Positions 1-8,525 of a stretch of 64,000 nucleotides of DNA are shown here, piece after piece. Source of the DNA: Ensifer sp. USDA 6670 (GTDB lineage Bacteria; Pseudomonadota; Alphaproteobacteria; Rhizobiales; Rhizobiaceae). The stretch spans positions 1 through 64,000 of the forward strand of contig ATWE01000009.1 in NCBI GenBank assembly GCA_000421085.1, written 5' to 3'. Under the pieces are notes generated by a model. It was given only the letters and a program-made list of their open reading frames with translations. It was not told where the DNA came from and did not search any database. A program made the position numbers and the translations under genes. Every line of letters starts with the position of its first letter. Position 1 is the stretch's first letter.

Positions 1-223
1 GCGCTTAATCCCTCGCCGAGTGCTTGCTTCTGTCCGCAGTCGGAGCTTTGCCGCTGCTCTATGGTGTCTGCTGAGGAGCGGTTGGCCAATCTTAGAAGCG
101 CAGTCACCCTTGTGCTGCTGATCGCATAGCGGCCTAACCCATCCATCGTCCCGGCGAAGGGACCTTGCTGCGGAGGGCTGATGGCTGTGCCCGTCCGAAA
201 GCCTGTCTCGTCGTCTCCTCCGA

Positions 224-1261
224 TCAAGCCGCCAGGGCTGGCGCTCCCTTATGAGCAATGAAGTTGGTTCTATCCCTGAGCATGCAATGCAACACCACCG
301 CCAGCTTGCGGGCCAGCGCCACGCGCGCCTTTTTGGGGCCGGCACGTCTTGCGACCGCCAACGCCCAACCCTTCAGATCGGAGCCTTTGACCGGTCGCGT
401 CAGGATGACATTGGCCGCCTCGTAGAGCGCGGTTCGCACGCTGCCATCGCCGATCTTCGAGATGCGACCGCTATGATCGGTTTCGCCCGATTGATACTTC
501 TTCGGCGTCAATCCGAAGTGCGGCCCCACCGCGCGTGAGGAGCGGAAGCGCTCCGGCGCATCGACGGCCGCCACAAACGTCAGCGCCACCAGGACGCCAA
601 CGCCGGGCGTCGTCATCAACCGCCGTGCGTTCTCGTCCTCACGGGCGATAGCACGCAGCTTGCGCTCAAAACCTGCAAATTCATGCACAAGCGCCTCGCG
701 CACCTTCAAGAGTGCCGTCGCGATCGCCTCCAGGGTCGAATGGCCGGCAATCAGTTCGCGGATGCGCCCCGCGTAAGTGCGCCGCGTCGTCGCCCCGACC
801 TTCAGGCCGAAGCCGCGCAGGGTGCCCCGGATGCTCATCTCGATGTCGTGAAGCTTACCTTGAATGAGCTTGCGGGCGGTCAGCAGCGCCCGCACCTCCT
901 GGGCGGCAAGAGATTTGCAGTGGACCGGTCTGAACCAGCCAAGCCGCATCAACTGCGCAATGCCCCGGGCGTCCTTCTTGTCGGTCTTGACCGGCATCGT
1001 CTTGAAGGCTGCACGCACGTGGCGCGTCTCGATCAGCTCGACGCAAAGACCTCCTGTCACCATCCGGGCATGGAGCCACTGCGACAAGGGGCCGGCCTCC
1101 AGACCAATGCGCTCCATCGCCACGCCGTGCTCGCCGAACCAGGCGATCAGCGCATCGGGTTCGCTGAGGATCTTTGCTTCCCGCACAATGCGGCCGTCCG
1201 CATCCACCACGCACACACTCGAGTATTCCAGTGATACGTCGATGCCGGCATACTGCTTCAT
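224..1261 (-). CDS. IS110-family transposase
   Basis: Transposase of 345 aa, the usual IS110 length. The N-terminal RuvC-like DEDD domain shows Asp8 (YAGIDVS), Glu55 (GLEAGPLSQW), Asp94 and Asp97 (KTDKKDARG). The C-terminal Transposase_20 domain begins near the helix-hairpin-like TPGVG at residue 218 and continues through FGLTPKKYQSG and SGRISKIGDGS, the region that carries the nucleophilic Ser in this family. The frame is open throughout, so the enzyme may be active. Known family biology: IS110 elements lack DDE chemistry and usually lack terminal inverted repeats, and they are guided by a bridge RNA made from a noncoding end. It stands alone at the left edge; flanking bases 1-223 show no other gene. 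The exact element ends cannot be fixed by eye. Confidence 0.93.
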   Translation of the reverse strand: MKQYAGIDVSLEYSSVCVVDADGRIVREAKILSEPDALIAWFGEHGVAMERIGLEAGPLSQWLHARMVTGGLCVELIETRHVRAAFKTMPVKTDKKDARGIAQLMRLGWFRPVHCKSLAAQEVRALLTARKLIQGKLHDIEMSIRGTLRGFGLKVGATTRRTYAGRIRELIAGHSTLEAIATALLKVREALVHEFAGFERKLRAIAREDENARRLMTTPGVGVLVALTFVAAVDAPERFRSSRAVGPHFGLTPKKYQSGETDHSGRISKIGDGSVRTALYEAANVILTRPVKGSDLKGWALAVARRAGPKKARVALARKLAVVLHCMLRDRTNFIAHKGAPALAA

Positions 1262-1440
1262 GGTCGTCTCTCCGTGCTGCTATGGAGCAGGCCACTCCTG
1301 ACTCCGCCACACCATCATTGTGAGGGACGACCACCGACCTATCAAACCCACCGCCGGGTTCCGCCCGTTACACCATCTTTATAGCCAAGAACGTGATCAT
1401 CCTCGCAACTGCACATGGCTCGTGAACAACGGCTCCCTTC
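1262..1440 (-). ncRNA. possible IS110 bridge-RNA region
   Basis: Noncoding stretch directly upstream of the IS110 transposase start, about 180 bp, without a plausible ORF. In IS110-group elements this end encodes the structured bridge RNA that pairs with target and donor DNA. I infer the region from position only and did not fold it; in IS1111-group elements the RNA would instead lie downstream of the gene. Confidence 0.25.
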
Positions 1441-1509
1441 GACCCGAAGCGCATCGAAAGTAGGTCATGGTCTGTTCTCAACGCGACCCTCTCGCCTCTT
1501 CTCGAAGAA

Positions 1510-2454
1510 CTACCTAAGCAGTGCTGATTTGCGATCCGCTGCTGTTGACGGAAGCGATCGCAGCACCTTTTTAGCTACATCGATAAAGGCGCGCAGCTTC
1601 GGCTGCAACTGCGCGCGCTGCGGAAAGTAAAGAAAAAGGCCAGGCGTCGTCGGCAGGAAGGCTTCGAGAACTCGAACGAGCTGGCCGTCGTGCAATTCAG
1701 CCTCAACTGCAATGTCGGCGACATAGGCGAGGCCGAGGCCGGCGCGTGCCCAGGAGACGAGCAGCGCACCATCGTTTACGATCAAATTGCCGGGCGGATC
1801 GACGGAGAAGGCACGGCCGTCCCGCTCGAACTCCCATCTGTAGAGCGCGCCCGAACGGGGAAAGCGGTAGCGGATCGCCTCGTGAGTCGTCAGCTCCAGC
1901 GGGGTCTCCGGCCTCCCGCGCGCGGCGAGATAAGCCGGGCTAGCGACGACCGACCAGGCGATGTCGCGCGTAAGACGCACTGCGACCATGTCGCGCTCGA
2001 TATACTCACCAATGCGGATGCCGGCATCGAAGCCGCGCCCGGGCAAGTCGACCGTCGCATCCTCGACTGCGATCTCGATCGCGATACGCGGATGAGCGCG
2101 TCTCAGTGCAGGGATGACGGGTTCGACGACAAGCGGCACCGCCATCCGCGGCACGGTAAGGCGCAGCAATCCCGATGGCTCGTCCGTTGCGGCCGCCTGC
2201 TCGACAGCAGCGATGATCTCGGCCGCAGCGGGATTGACGCGCGCCAGCAGGGCCGCACCGGCCTCGGTCAACCCGACGCGCCGTGTCGTGCGGATGAACA
2301 ACGGCGTGCCGAGCCTCTCTTCGAGAGCCTTTACCGCCTGGCTCACGGCAGCCGGCGAGACATCCAGCCGAGCTGCCGCCGCGGTGAAGCCCCTCGTCTC
2401 CGCCACCGCGAGGAACGCGGAAAGGCCAGAGAATGGATCCGGTCGCAAGTTCAT
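1510..2454 (-). CDS. LysR-family transcriptional regulator
   Basis: Regulator of 314 aa. Residues 1-65 form the LysR winged helix-turn-helix (FLAVAETRGFTAAAARLDVS, then AVSQAVKALEERLGTPLF). The rest is the substrate-binding domain, with the usual DAGIRIGEYIERDMVAVRL segment near residue 150. It is divergent from an SDR oxidoreductase gene across a 110-bp gap, the classic layout for a LysR protein controlling its neighbour. The effector cannot be told from sequence. The ATG start at 2454 puts the HTH at the normal distance from the N-terminus. Confidence 0.92.
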   Translation of the reverse strand: MNLRPDPFSGLSAFLAVAETRGFTAAAARLDVSPAAVSQAVKALEERLGTPLFIRTTRRVGLTEAGAALLARVNPAAAEIIAAVEQAAATDEPSGLLRLTVPRMAVPLVVEPVIPALRRAHPRIAIEIAVEDATVDLPGRGFDAGIRIGEYIERDMVAVRLTRDIAWSVVASPAYLAARGRPETPLELTTHEAIRYRFPRSGALYRWEFERDGRAFSVDPPGNLIVNDGALLVSWARAGLGLAYVADIAVEAELHDGQLVRVLEAFLPTTPGLFLYFPQRAQLQPKLRAFIDVAKKVLRSLPSTAADRKSALLR

Positions 2455-2564
2455 GTGCCGATTATAAACTCAAACTTTAAAATCCTGAAAGCAGACCTGG
2501 ATTTTTTCAGCAAATACTCTCGGTTAGCCTTTCCTACATCCGTGCCAGACATAGGAGGCGAGTG
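2455..2564. promoter_or_regulatory. divergent LysR/SDR promoter region
   Basis: Short AT-rich gap between the two divergent starts, probably holding both promoters and the LysR operator. An AGGAGG ribosome-binding site at 2553-2558 sits 6 nt from ATG 2565 but only 3 nt from GTG 2562, which decides the SDR start. Confidence 0.4.
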
Positions 2565-3437
2565 ATGATCAAAGAGGCCACATCCCACACGACGACGATT
2601 CCGCGCAGGCACCTTATTGCCGGCATGCTTGCGACTGGCGCAGCGGCCGGCGCCGGCCTCACAGCGGCACCCGCGATGGCGCAAAACCCTGGCGTTCTCG
2701 AGGGCAAGGTCGCAATCGTGACCGGCGGCACGTCCGGAATTGGCGCGGTGACTGCCGCCGCCTTTGCCCGGGCCGGGGCCAAGGTCGCATTCAACGGTCG
2801 GCGGGAAGCGCTCGGGCGCGAGGTGGAGAGCCGCCTGCGCGCCGCCGGCGGCGACGTTGTCTACATCAAATCGGACGTGCGCGACGCGCTTCAAGTCGAG
2901 CGTTTCGTGGTCGAGACCGTCGAGCGTTATGGCCGCCTCGACATCGCCTTCAACAATGCAGGCATCGATCTGCCGCCGGCACCAATCGCCGACACGGACA
3001 TTGCCGGTTTCGACGACCAGATCGCCACGAATTTGCGTGGCGTGTTCGTCGCGATGAAATACGAACTGCCGCATCTCGTGCAATCACGAGGCGCCATGAT
3101 CAACACGGCATCCATCGGTGGCCGGCACGCCTTCCCGAACATCGCCGCCTACGGAGCTTCCAAGGCCGCCGTCATCCACATGACCCGCGCCGCCGCTCAG
3201 GAGTATGGCCGGCACGTGCGGATCAACGCCATCGCGCCCGGACCGATCGAGACGCCGATGTTGGAGCGGGTGCGGCGCGACTGGAAAGTGACCACGGAGC
3301 AGCTCGTTGCCCCCTACCCCATGCGCCGCGTCGGCACGCCGGAGGAAGTGGCTTCCCTGGTGGTCTTCCTCGCCAGCGACGCAAGTTCGTACATCAGCGG
3401 CCACGTCATCGGGATCGATGGTGGTGACCTTGCCTAA
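2565..3437 (+). CDS. Tat-exported short-chain dehydrogenase/reductase
   Basis: SDR-fold NAD(P)-dependent oxidoreductase of 290 aa. A twin-arginine leader comes first (PRRHLIAGMLATGAAAG, cleavage near APAMAQ), then the Rossmann TGGTSGIG near residue 50, the NNAG motif, the active-site Ser in NTASIGG and the YGASKAA Tyr-Lys pair. The C-terminus ends in the usual GIDGGDLA. A Tat leader on a classical SDR is uncommon and suggests a periplasmic enzyme that folds with its cofactor before export. It is divergent from the LysR gene and probably controlled by it. The substrate is unknown. Confidence 0.9.
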   Translation: MIKEATSHTTTIPRRHLIAGMLATGAAAGAGLTAAPAMAQNPGVLEGKVAIVTGGTSGIGAVTAAAFARAGAKVAFNGRREALGREVESRLRAAGGDVVYIKSDVRDALQVERFVVETVERYGRLDIAFNNAGIDLPPAPIADTDIAGFDDQIATNLRGVFVAMKYELPHLVQSRGAMINTASIGGRHAFPNIAAYGASKAAVIHMTRAAAQEYGRHVRINAIAPGPIETPMLERVRRDWKVTTEQLVAPYPMRRVGTPEEVASLVVFLASDASSYISGHVIGIDGGDLA

Positions 3438-3823
3438 CTCGGGGCCGGGAGCTATGGGGACGGCGTCGAACTCCGCCCTGCTTTGCGCTCGTCCATCGGA
3501 GCAACGCCGATAAAACTGCCGCCGGTCTCCCCTTTAGCATCGAAGCGGGATCGGCGGGTGCCTATGAGCTTCCAGCCCCGGAAAGGGATTCCGGCTGGCG
3601 ATCGCCGGTCGCGGCTGTCGCGCAAAGCCGCCGTCCCGTGCTTTGGCACGAAACTGCCCGTGCCCACCCACCTGAGACGGTCGGATCCGAGGCCGTTGTG
3701 ACTGTCGACTGTGCATCCCTCGCCTTGAAGGGAGTCGAACCGCGGATGCCATCCTGCCCGCTGAGGATACTGCCGCACTCAACGCTTAGACTAAAGCAGT
3801 TATCCCGGTCGGTCACACCTTGA
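3438..3823. other. intergenic, no gene seen
   Basis: About 385 bp between convergent genes. Reading frames here are random-looking. On the minus strand, positions 3724-3743 give GGTTCGACTCCCTTCA, which resembles a tRNA T-arm, but no acceptor partner or full cloverleaf was found. Confidence 0.4.
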
Positions 3824-4870
3824 TCAGTTTGTACGGATGCCGTGAGCTGTAAACAGGTGGACCCTTCTGATGTCGGGAGCGAGCGTGATCGGCTGGCCGG
3901 GCTGAAGATGGATCCGGTCGCGGAGCACGAGGTTCACATCCGCCGGACCAAGCTTCGCCAGCACGTGGGTTTCGGAGCCGGTCGGCTCGACTACGACGAC
4001 GGTGGCCGCTACACCTTTGTCGGCGATCGTCAGATGTTCCGGACGGACGCCGTAGGCCGCCGCCGTCGCGCCTTGATAGCCCTCAGGCATTGGAAGCGCC
4101 ACTCCGCCATCGGTGACGAACTGGCCATTGACGGTCGCCCCCTCGAACAGGTTCATCGCCGGCGAGCCGATGAAGGTCGCAACGAAGGTATTGGCCGGCC
4201 GATCGTAGAGCTCGAGCGGCCTGCCGATCTGCTCGACGTTGCCGCCGCGCATGACGACGATCCGGTCGGCCATCGTCATCGCCTCGATCTGGTCGTGGGT
4301 GACGTAGACGGTGGTCGTCTTCAGCCGCTGATGCAGGTCCTTGATTTCGGCGCGCATGGTAACGCGCAGCTTGGCGTCGAGATTCGAGAGCGGCTCGTCA
4401 AATAGGTAAACCTGCGGCTGACGTACGATCGCCCGTCCCATTGCCACCCGCTGGCGTTGGCCGCCGGAAAGCTGTTTGGGCAGCCGATCGAGCAGAGGTC
4501 CGAGCGCCAGGATGTCTGCCGCGTCGCGCACGCTCTTTTCAATCGTCGCTCTGTCTTGGCCCTTCAGCTTCAGCGCGAAGCCCATGTTTTCCGCGACGGT
4601 CATATGTGGATAGAGGGCATAGCTCTGGAAGACCATGGCGATGTCGCGCTCTTTCGGCGCGACATCGTTGACGACGCGACCATCGATACGGATCTCGCCG
4701 CCGCTGATGTCCTCGAGCCCGGCAAGCATTCGCAACAGGGTCGACTTGCCGCAGCCGGAGGGGCCAACGAGGGTGACGAACTCGCCATCTTCGATGTTCA
4801 TGGAGATGTTATGAATCACCGGAACGGCGCCGTATTGCTTGCGAACCTGATCGATCGAGACGGATGCCAT
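3824..4870 (-). CDS. sugar ABC transporter ATP-binding protein (MsmK/UgpC type)
   Basis: ATPase of the carbohydrate-uptake (CUT1) ABC family, 348 aa. Walker A is GPSGCGKST near residue 37, the signature is LSGGQRQRVAMGRA near 134, Walker B is YLFDEPLSNLDA, and the H-loop is YVTHDQIEAMTMADR. The C-terminal third is the MalK-like regulatory domain (GSPAMNLFEGATV, GVRPEHLTI). I chose ATG 4870, preceded by a strong GGAGGAATTT ribosome site, over longer in-frame extensions. It is the last gene of the beta-fructoside operon, 23 bp after the GH32 gene, and should power the two permeases. ATPases of this type are often shared between sugar systems. Confidence 0.93.
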   Translation of the reverse strand: MASVSIDQVRKQYGAVPVIHNISMNIEDGEFVTLVGPSGCGKSTLLRMLAGLEDISGGEIRIDGRVVNDVAPKERDIAMVFQSYALYPHMTVAENMGFALKLKGQDRATIEKSVRDAADILALGPLLDRLPKQLSGGQRQRVAMGRAIVRQPQVYLFDEPLSNLDAKLRVTMRAEIKDLHQRLKTTTVYVTHDQIEAMTMADRIVVMRGGNVEQIGRPLELYDRPANTFVATFIGSPAMNLFEGATVNGQFVTDGGVALPMPEGYQGATAAAYGVRPEHLTIADKGVAATVVVVEPTGSETHVLAKLGPADVNLVLRDRIHLQPGQPITLAPDIRRVHLFTAHGIRTN

Positions 4871-4893
4871 GAAATTCCTCCCTTTCTTGCCTG

Positions 4894-6609
4894 TTAGAGC
4901 TTGAGCTGCCAGATGCTGGCCGCGGCGACATCGTCTTTGGGTGCCGTGAGGCGTGCGGAACGCACACTCGCAAATCCGGGCAAGCGCTTGGTCCCGGTCC
5001 ATCGGCCGTTGTCGGCAAAGACCTCGATCGAGCCGACGTCGAGGAATATGCGCAGCGTCGAGGGCCTCGCGCCGGCCGCGATGTAGCGGGGCAGCAATTT
5101 GCCGTCCGGAACATCGTAAAGGATGCTCAGGCCCTCAGCATCGAGCCGGACGCCGAGCTCGACGTTGGGATGCTCGAATTCGAGATCGAAGCTGGCGCCG
5201 GGCGCGGTGAGATCGATGACGATCTCGACGGCTCCGTTGTTGAGCTCGACCTTGTCTCCGGCGAGCAGCCGGCGCTCGTCGACCAACTCCTGGCGCAAGC
5301 TATCGACCGCATCGATCGGCGGGGTCAGCAACACACCGTCGTCGAGCACGAGCCGGCGCGGGAGCGTCATGGCGGTTGGAAAGTCCACCTTCTTCGAAAT
5401 CTCCGTCCAGTTCGCCAGCCACGCAATGCCCACGGGGCCGGAATGGCCGACGAAAGCCTGGAAAGCATAGGCATCGGTTGCGAAGTCGAGTTCCTGCTCG
5501 AATTCCTTGACGAAGGTACGGCCGTCGAAGCGGCCGACCGTTGCAAGGGACATATTGCGTCGCGCCGTTGCCGGATCGCGGCTGGTGAGCAGTCCGAAGA
5601 TCAGTGCCCAACGGGTTTGCGGGTCGTCGGCGGGACCACCGAGCGGGACGATGCAGGGGCATTCGGCGGCCGTCATGCCGAACCGGTTTTCGTGGTAAAG
5701 AATGCTGACGAAGTTCCAGCCCGTGGCGGCGTCTGGATCGGCCGTATCGTAGAGCAGGATCACGCCTCCCGCGTGATCGCGGCTTCCGACGAGCATCTTC
5801 CAGCGGCCGTCCGGGCCTTTGATCACATAGGGGTCACGAAAATCGAGCGTCAGGTCGAGGCCGGCGGGCCGTTCCGGCAGAACGATCTCCGCCGGGCCGG
5901 CGCTGATCTGGTCACGGCTGACGGCGGTCAACTGAATCTGCTCTTCCGGCTTGCGGTCTTTGACCTGTTCGGTGAAGAAGACACGGATCCCCTCTCCAGC
6001 AAGCGGAATTGCCGAGCCGGAGAAGGCGCCGCCGCGGCCGTCGGCGCGAGCGGAGAGTTCCGCCGACGGTAACAGGAAGATCGGCAGGTGCATCCAGCGA
6101 AGATAGTCGTCGGAGACCGCATGGCCCCAATGCATGGTGTTCCAGCGAAGGCTGTGGGGATAGTGCTGGTAAAAGAGATGAACCTTGTCGCCGAAACGGC
6201 CGAAACCGTTCGGGTCATTCATCCATCCGAAAGGTGGGCGGAAATGATAGCTGCTAGGCACGGCGGGTGTAGAATTGGCCTCGCCGCTGTAAAGAACAAC
6301 AATGCCCTTTTCCAGAACATCCGCCTCCGAAAAGGAGTAGACGACGGAGAGGCTCGTGGTCGCGGCGTCATAAGTGAAAGAGGTTTCGCCAGCCGTTTCG
6401 ATCACCATCGCCTGGAACTCGAACTCCTCGGTGTTTCCCGCCGTCATGCGGCCGATTTGCTGCCCCTGGTGACTCACTGTGAGCTCGGCCGGTTTAACCG
6501 CATCGGCTGACCTCAGCCACGCATGGAGCGTCGTTCCGGCCGGCAGAGTGGCGCTGAATGTCTTTAGGCTGCCGCCGAGGGGCGAAGAGAGGATTGCATG
6601 GCTTGTCAT
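4894..6609 (-). CDS. GH32 beta-fructosidase (sucrose/levan/inulin hydrolase)
   Basis: Glycoside hydrolase family 32 protein of 571 aa. An N-terminal beta-rich region of about 120 residues precedes the five-bladed propeller. Catalytic motifs are all present: nucleophile Asp in FGWMNDPNG near residue 130, transition-state Asp in DFRDPYV, acid/base Glu in AAECPCIV. The C-terminal beta-sandwich runs to the end (LRIFLDVGSIEVFADNGR). No signal peptide is visible, so it probably acts in the cytoplasm on imported sucrose or short fructans. It sits 3 bp after the inner permease gene and before the ATPase gene, so transport and hydrolysis are co-expressed. The exact substrate (sucrose, levan or inulin oligomers) is not decided by sequence. 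Confidence 0.92.
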   Translation of the reverse strand: MTSHAILSSPLGGSLKTFSATLPAGTTLHAWLRSADAVKPAELTVSHQGQQIGRMTAGNTEEFEFQAMVIETAGETSFTYDAATTSLSVVYSFSEADVLEKGIVVLYSGEANSTPAVPSSYHFRPPFGWMNDPNGFGRFGDKVHLFYQHYPHSLRWNTMHWGHAVSDDYLRWMHLPIFLLPSAELSARADGRGGAFSGSAIPLAGEGIRVFFTEQVKDRKPEEQIQLTAVSRDQISAGPAEIVLPERPAGLDLTLDFRDPYVIKGPDGRWKMLVGSRDHAGGVILLYDTADPDAATGWNFVSILYHENRFGMTAAECPCIVPLGGPADDPQTRWALIFGLLTSRDPATARRNMSLATVGRFDGRTFVKEFEQELDFATDAYAFQAFVGHSGPVGIAWLANWTEISKKVDFPTAMTLPRRLVLDDGVLLTPPIDAVDSLRQELVDERRLLAGDKVELNNGAVEIVIDLTAPGASFDLEFEHPNVELGVRLDAEGLSILYDVPDGKLLPRYIAAGARPSTLRIFLDVGSIEVFADNGRWTGTKRLPGFASVRSARLTAPKDDVAAASIWQLKL

Positions 6610-6612
6610 TGA

Positions 6613-7506
6613 TCAACCTTTCACGGCGGAGCCAACAAAGGAACTTACGAACCAGCGCTGGAAGGCGAGATAGAGGGCGAGGATCGGGATCATCATCAGG
6701 ACGGAGGCCGCCATGGCGCGGTCCCAATAAATGCTGTCCTGACCGAAGAAGGTGGCGATAGCGACGGCGATCGGCCGGGCATAGTCGGTCTGCGTTACCA
6801 GGATTGGCCAAAGATACTGGTTCCAACTCTCGATCCCCATCAGAATCGAGACGGTGGCGAGCGCTGGCAAGCTCAAGGGCAGGAAGATCGAACGATAGAT
6901 TCGGAACACCGAAGCACCGTCCATCTCGGCCGCTTCGAAGAGCTCCTTCGGTAGCTGGGCGAAGAACTGGTAGAACAGGAAGATATAAAGCGGGCTGGCG
7001 ACCCAGGGCACGATCTGCACCGCGAACGTATCCGTCATCCCGGCACGCGAGACCATGATGACGAGCGGCATGATGATGCTCTCCTGCGGGATCACATAGA
7101 GTGCGATGACCAGCGACAGGACCAGGGCGCGACCGCGCAACGTACCCCAGGCGAGCACGAATCCGGCCATCGAGTTGACGATCAGCCCGGCGCCGACCGT
7201 GCAGGCGAGAATGAACAGCGAGTTCATAAGGTAGCGGCCATAGGCGAGCTCACCTGAGAAATTGCTCACCTCGGCGAAGTTCGAGAGCGTCGGGTTCGAG
7301 ACCCAAAAAGCCCGGAAGCTGCCCATATCGGCTAGAATCTGGAAGCGGTCGTCCTTCAGGCTCGCGATTAGCAGCATGAACAGCGGCGACACGATCACCA
7401 GTGCGATGACAAGAATACAGCCTGTTTGGACGAGGCGCAGCGAACCAATCGCAGAGCGCTCGCGCTTTGCCTCGGTGTGCGGTGTTGGGATGGCGAGGTC
7501 AGACAT
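6613..7506 (-). CDS. sugar ABC transporter permease (MalG type)
   Basis: Inner-membrane permease of 297 aa with six predicted TM segments, the first near residues 27-50 (GCILVIALVIVSPLFMLLIA). The EAA loop for ATPase contact is visible as EAAEMDGASVFRIYRSIFLP in the C-terminal half. Its start overlaps the end of the preceding permease gene by 8 bp, so the two are translationally coupled and should form the heterodimeric channel of the fructoside importer. Confidence 0.93.
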   Translation of the reverse strand: MSDLAIPTPHTEAKRERSAIGSLRLVQTGCILVIALVIVSPLFMLLIASLKDDRFQILADMGSFRAFWVSNPTLSNFAEVSNFSGELAYGRYLMNSLFILACTVGAGLIVNSMAGFVLAWGTLRGRALVLSLVIALYVIPQESIIMPLVIMVSRAGMTDTFAVQIVPWVASPLYIFLFYQFFAQLPKELFEAAEMDGASVFRIYRSIFLPLSLPALATVSILMGIESWNQYLWPILVTQTDYARPIAVAIATFFGQDSIYWDRAMAASVLMMIPILALYLAFQRWFVSSFVGSAVKG

Positions 7507-8440
7507 CGAAACGCCTCAGGAGCTGGCGCTGTACGAGCGCGATAACGAGAACGATGAGGAAGAGAATGACCGAGACGGCCGAGGCGTAGCCGAGCTTCTG
7601 CTCTTCGAAACCGGCACGTACCATGTAGTGGACCACGGTTTCGGTGCTGCTCCTCGGACCGCCCTGGGTCAGGATCGCAACCTGGGTATAGAGCTTGAAG
7701 GCTTGTATGGTGGTGATGATCAGCACGAAGACATGCGTCGGTCTGAGGCCCGGCATGGTCACGTGCCAAAAGCGTTGGAAGGCATTGGCACCGTCAATCC
7801 TGGCGGCGTCGTAGAGCTCATCGGGAATACCCTGCAGGCCGGCGAGATAGACGATCATCTGAAAACCATAGGCCTGCCAGGCCGACAGAAGCACGATCGA
7901 GAACATCGCCCAGTTTGGGTCCCCGAGCCAATCGATCGGCTGGATGTCCCCGCCGGAGAGGAAGCCGATCACCTGATTGAACGGACCGGTCGGATACTGG
8001 AAGAGCGTTCCCCAGATGACGCAGACGACGACCATCGACGTGATCGCCGGCAGGAAGAACAGACCGCGGAAGAAATTGCGGAGCGGCAGCTTCTGGTGGA
8101 GCAGCAGTGCGGTGGCGAAGGCCAGGCCGCATTGCACCGGCAGGATCCAGAAGGTGAAGCGCGAGACGTTCCAAAGGGACGTCCAGAACAGATCGTCCTT
8201 GAAGATGCGCAGGAAGTTGGTGAGCCCGATGAAGCGGACGGGCGTCGGTCGCGGCACCAGTGGCTGGTTCGTCATCGCCGTCCAGAACGACAGGAGGAAG
8301 GGCACGAGGAGGAAGATCGTCAGCAGCGCCACTGCTGGCGCAAGCATGCCGATCTCCTGGAACAGGCGGCCCCTGTCTCTTCGGCGGGCGGGGCGCGTCG
8401 CGACAGCCGTCGCCGGCAGCGCCGGTTGCTGCAGGGTCAT
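7499..8440 (-). CDS. sugar ABC transporter permease (MalF type)
   Basis: Inner-membrane permease of 313 aa. A basic cytoplasmic N-terminus (RPARRRDRGR) precedes the first TM (LAPAVALLTIFLLVPFLLSF) and six TM segments are expected in all. The EAA loop reads YDAARIDGANAFQRFWHVTM. It partners the MalG-type permease immediately downstream, with which it overlaps by 8 bp. It follows the interrupted binding-protein gene by about 85 bp. Confidence 0.93.
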   Translation of the reverse strand: MTLQQPALPATAVATRPARRRDRGRLFQEIGMLAPAVALLTIFLLVPFLLSFWTAMTNQPLVPRPTPVRFIGLTNFLRIFKDDLFWTSLWNVSRFTFWILPVQCGLAFATALLLHQKLPLRNFFRGLFFLPAITSMVVVCVIWGTLFQYPTGPFNQVIGFLSGGDIQPIDWLGDPNWAMFSIVLLSAWQAYGFQMIVYLAGLQGIPDELYDAARIDGANAFQRFWHVTMPGLRPTHVFVLIITTIQAFKLYTQVAILTQGGPRSSTETVVHYMVRAGFEEQKLGYASAVSVILFLIVLVIALVQRQLLRRFDV

Positions 8441-8525
8441 GATCTCCTCCTCAGTTCAAGATGCGTCGCTTGTCGATCGGCTGCAGCGCCGCGCGGCATT
8501 GGCGCCACGCGGCCACATACGGGCG

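Noticed and set aside
3715-3790. Possible tRNA on the minus strand
   Set aside because: Only a GGTTCGACTCC T-loop-like string; no acceptor or anticodon stem could be built.
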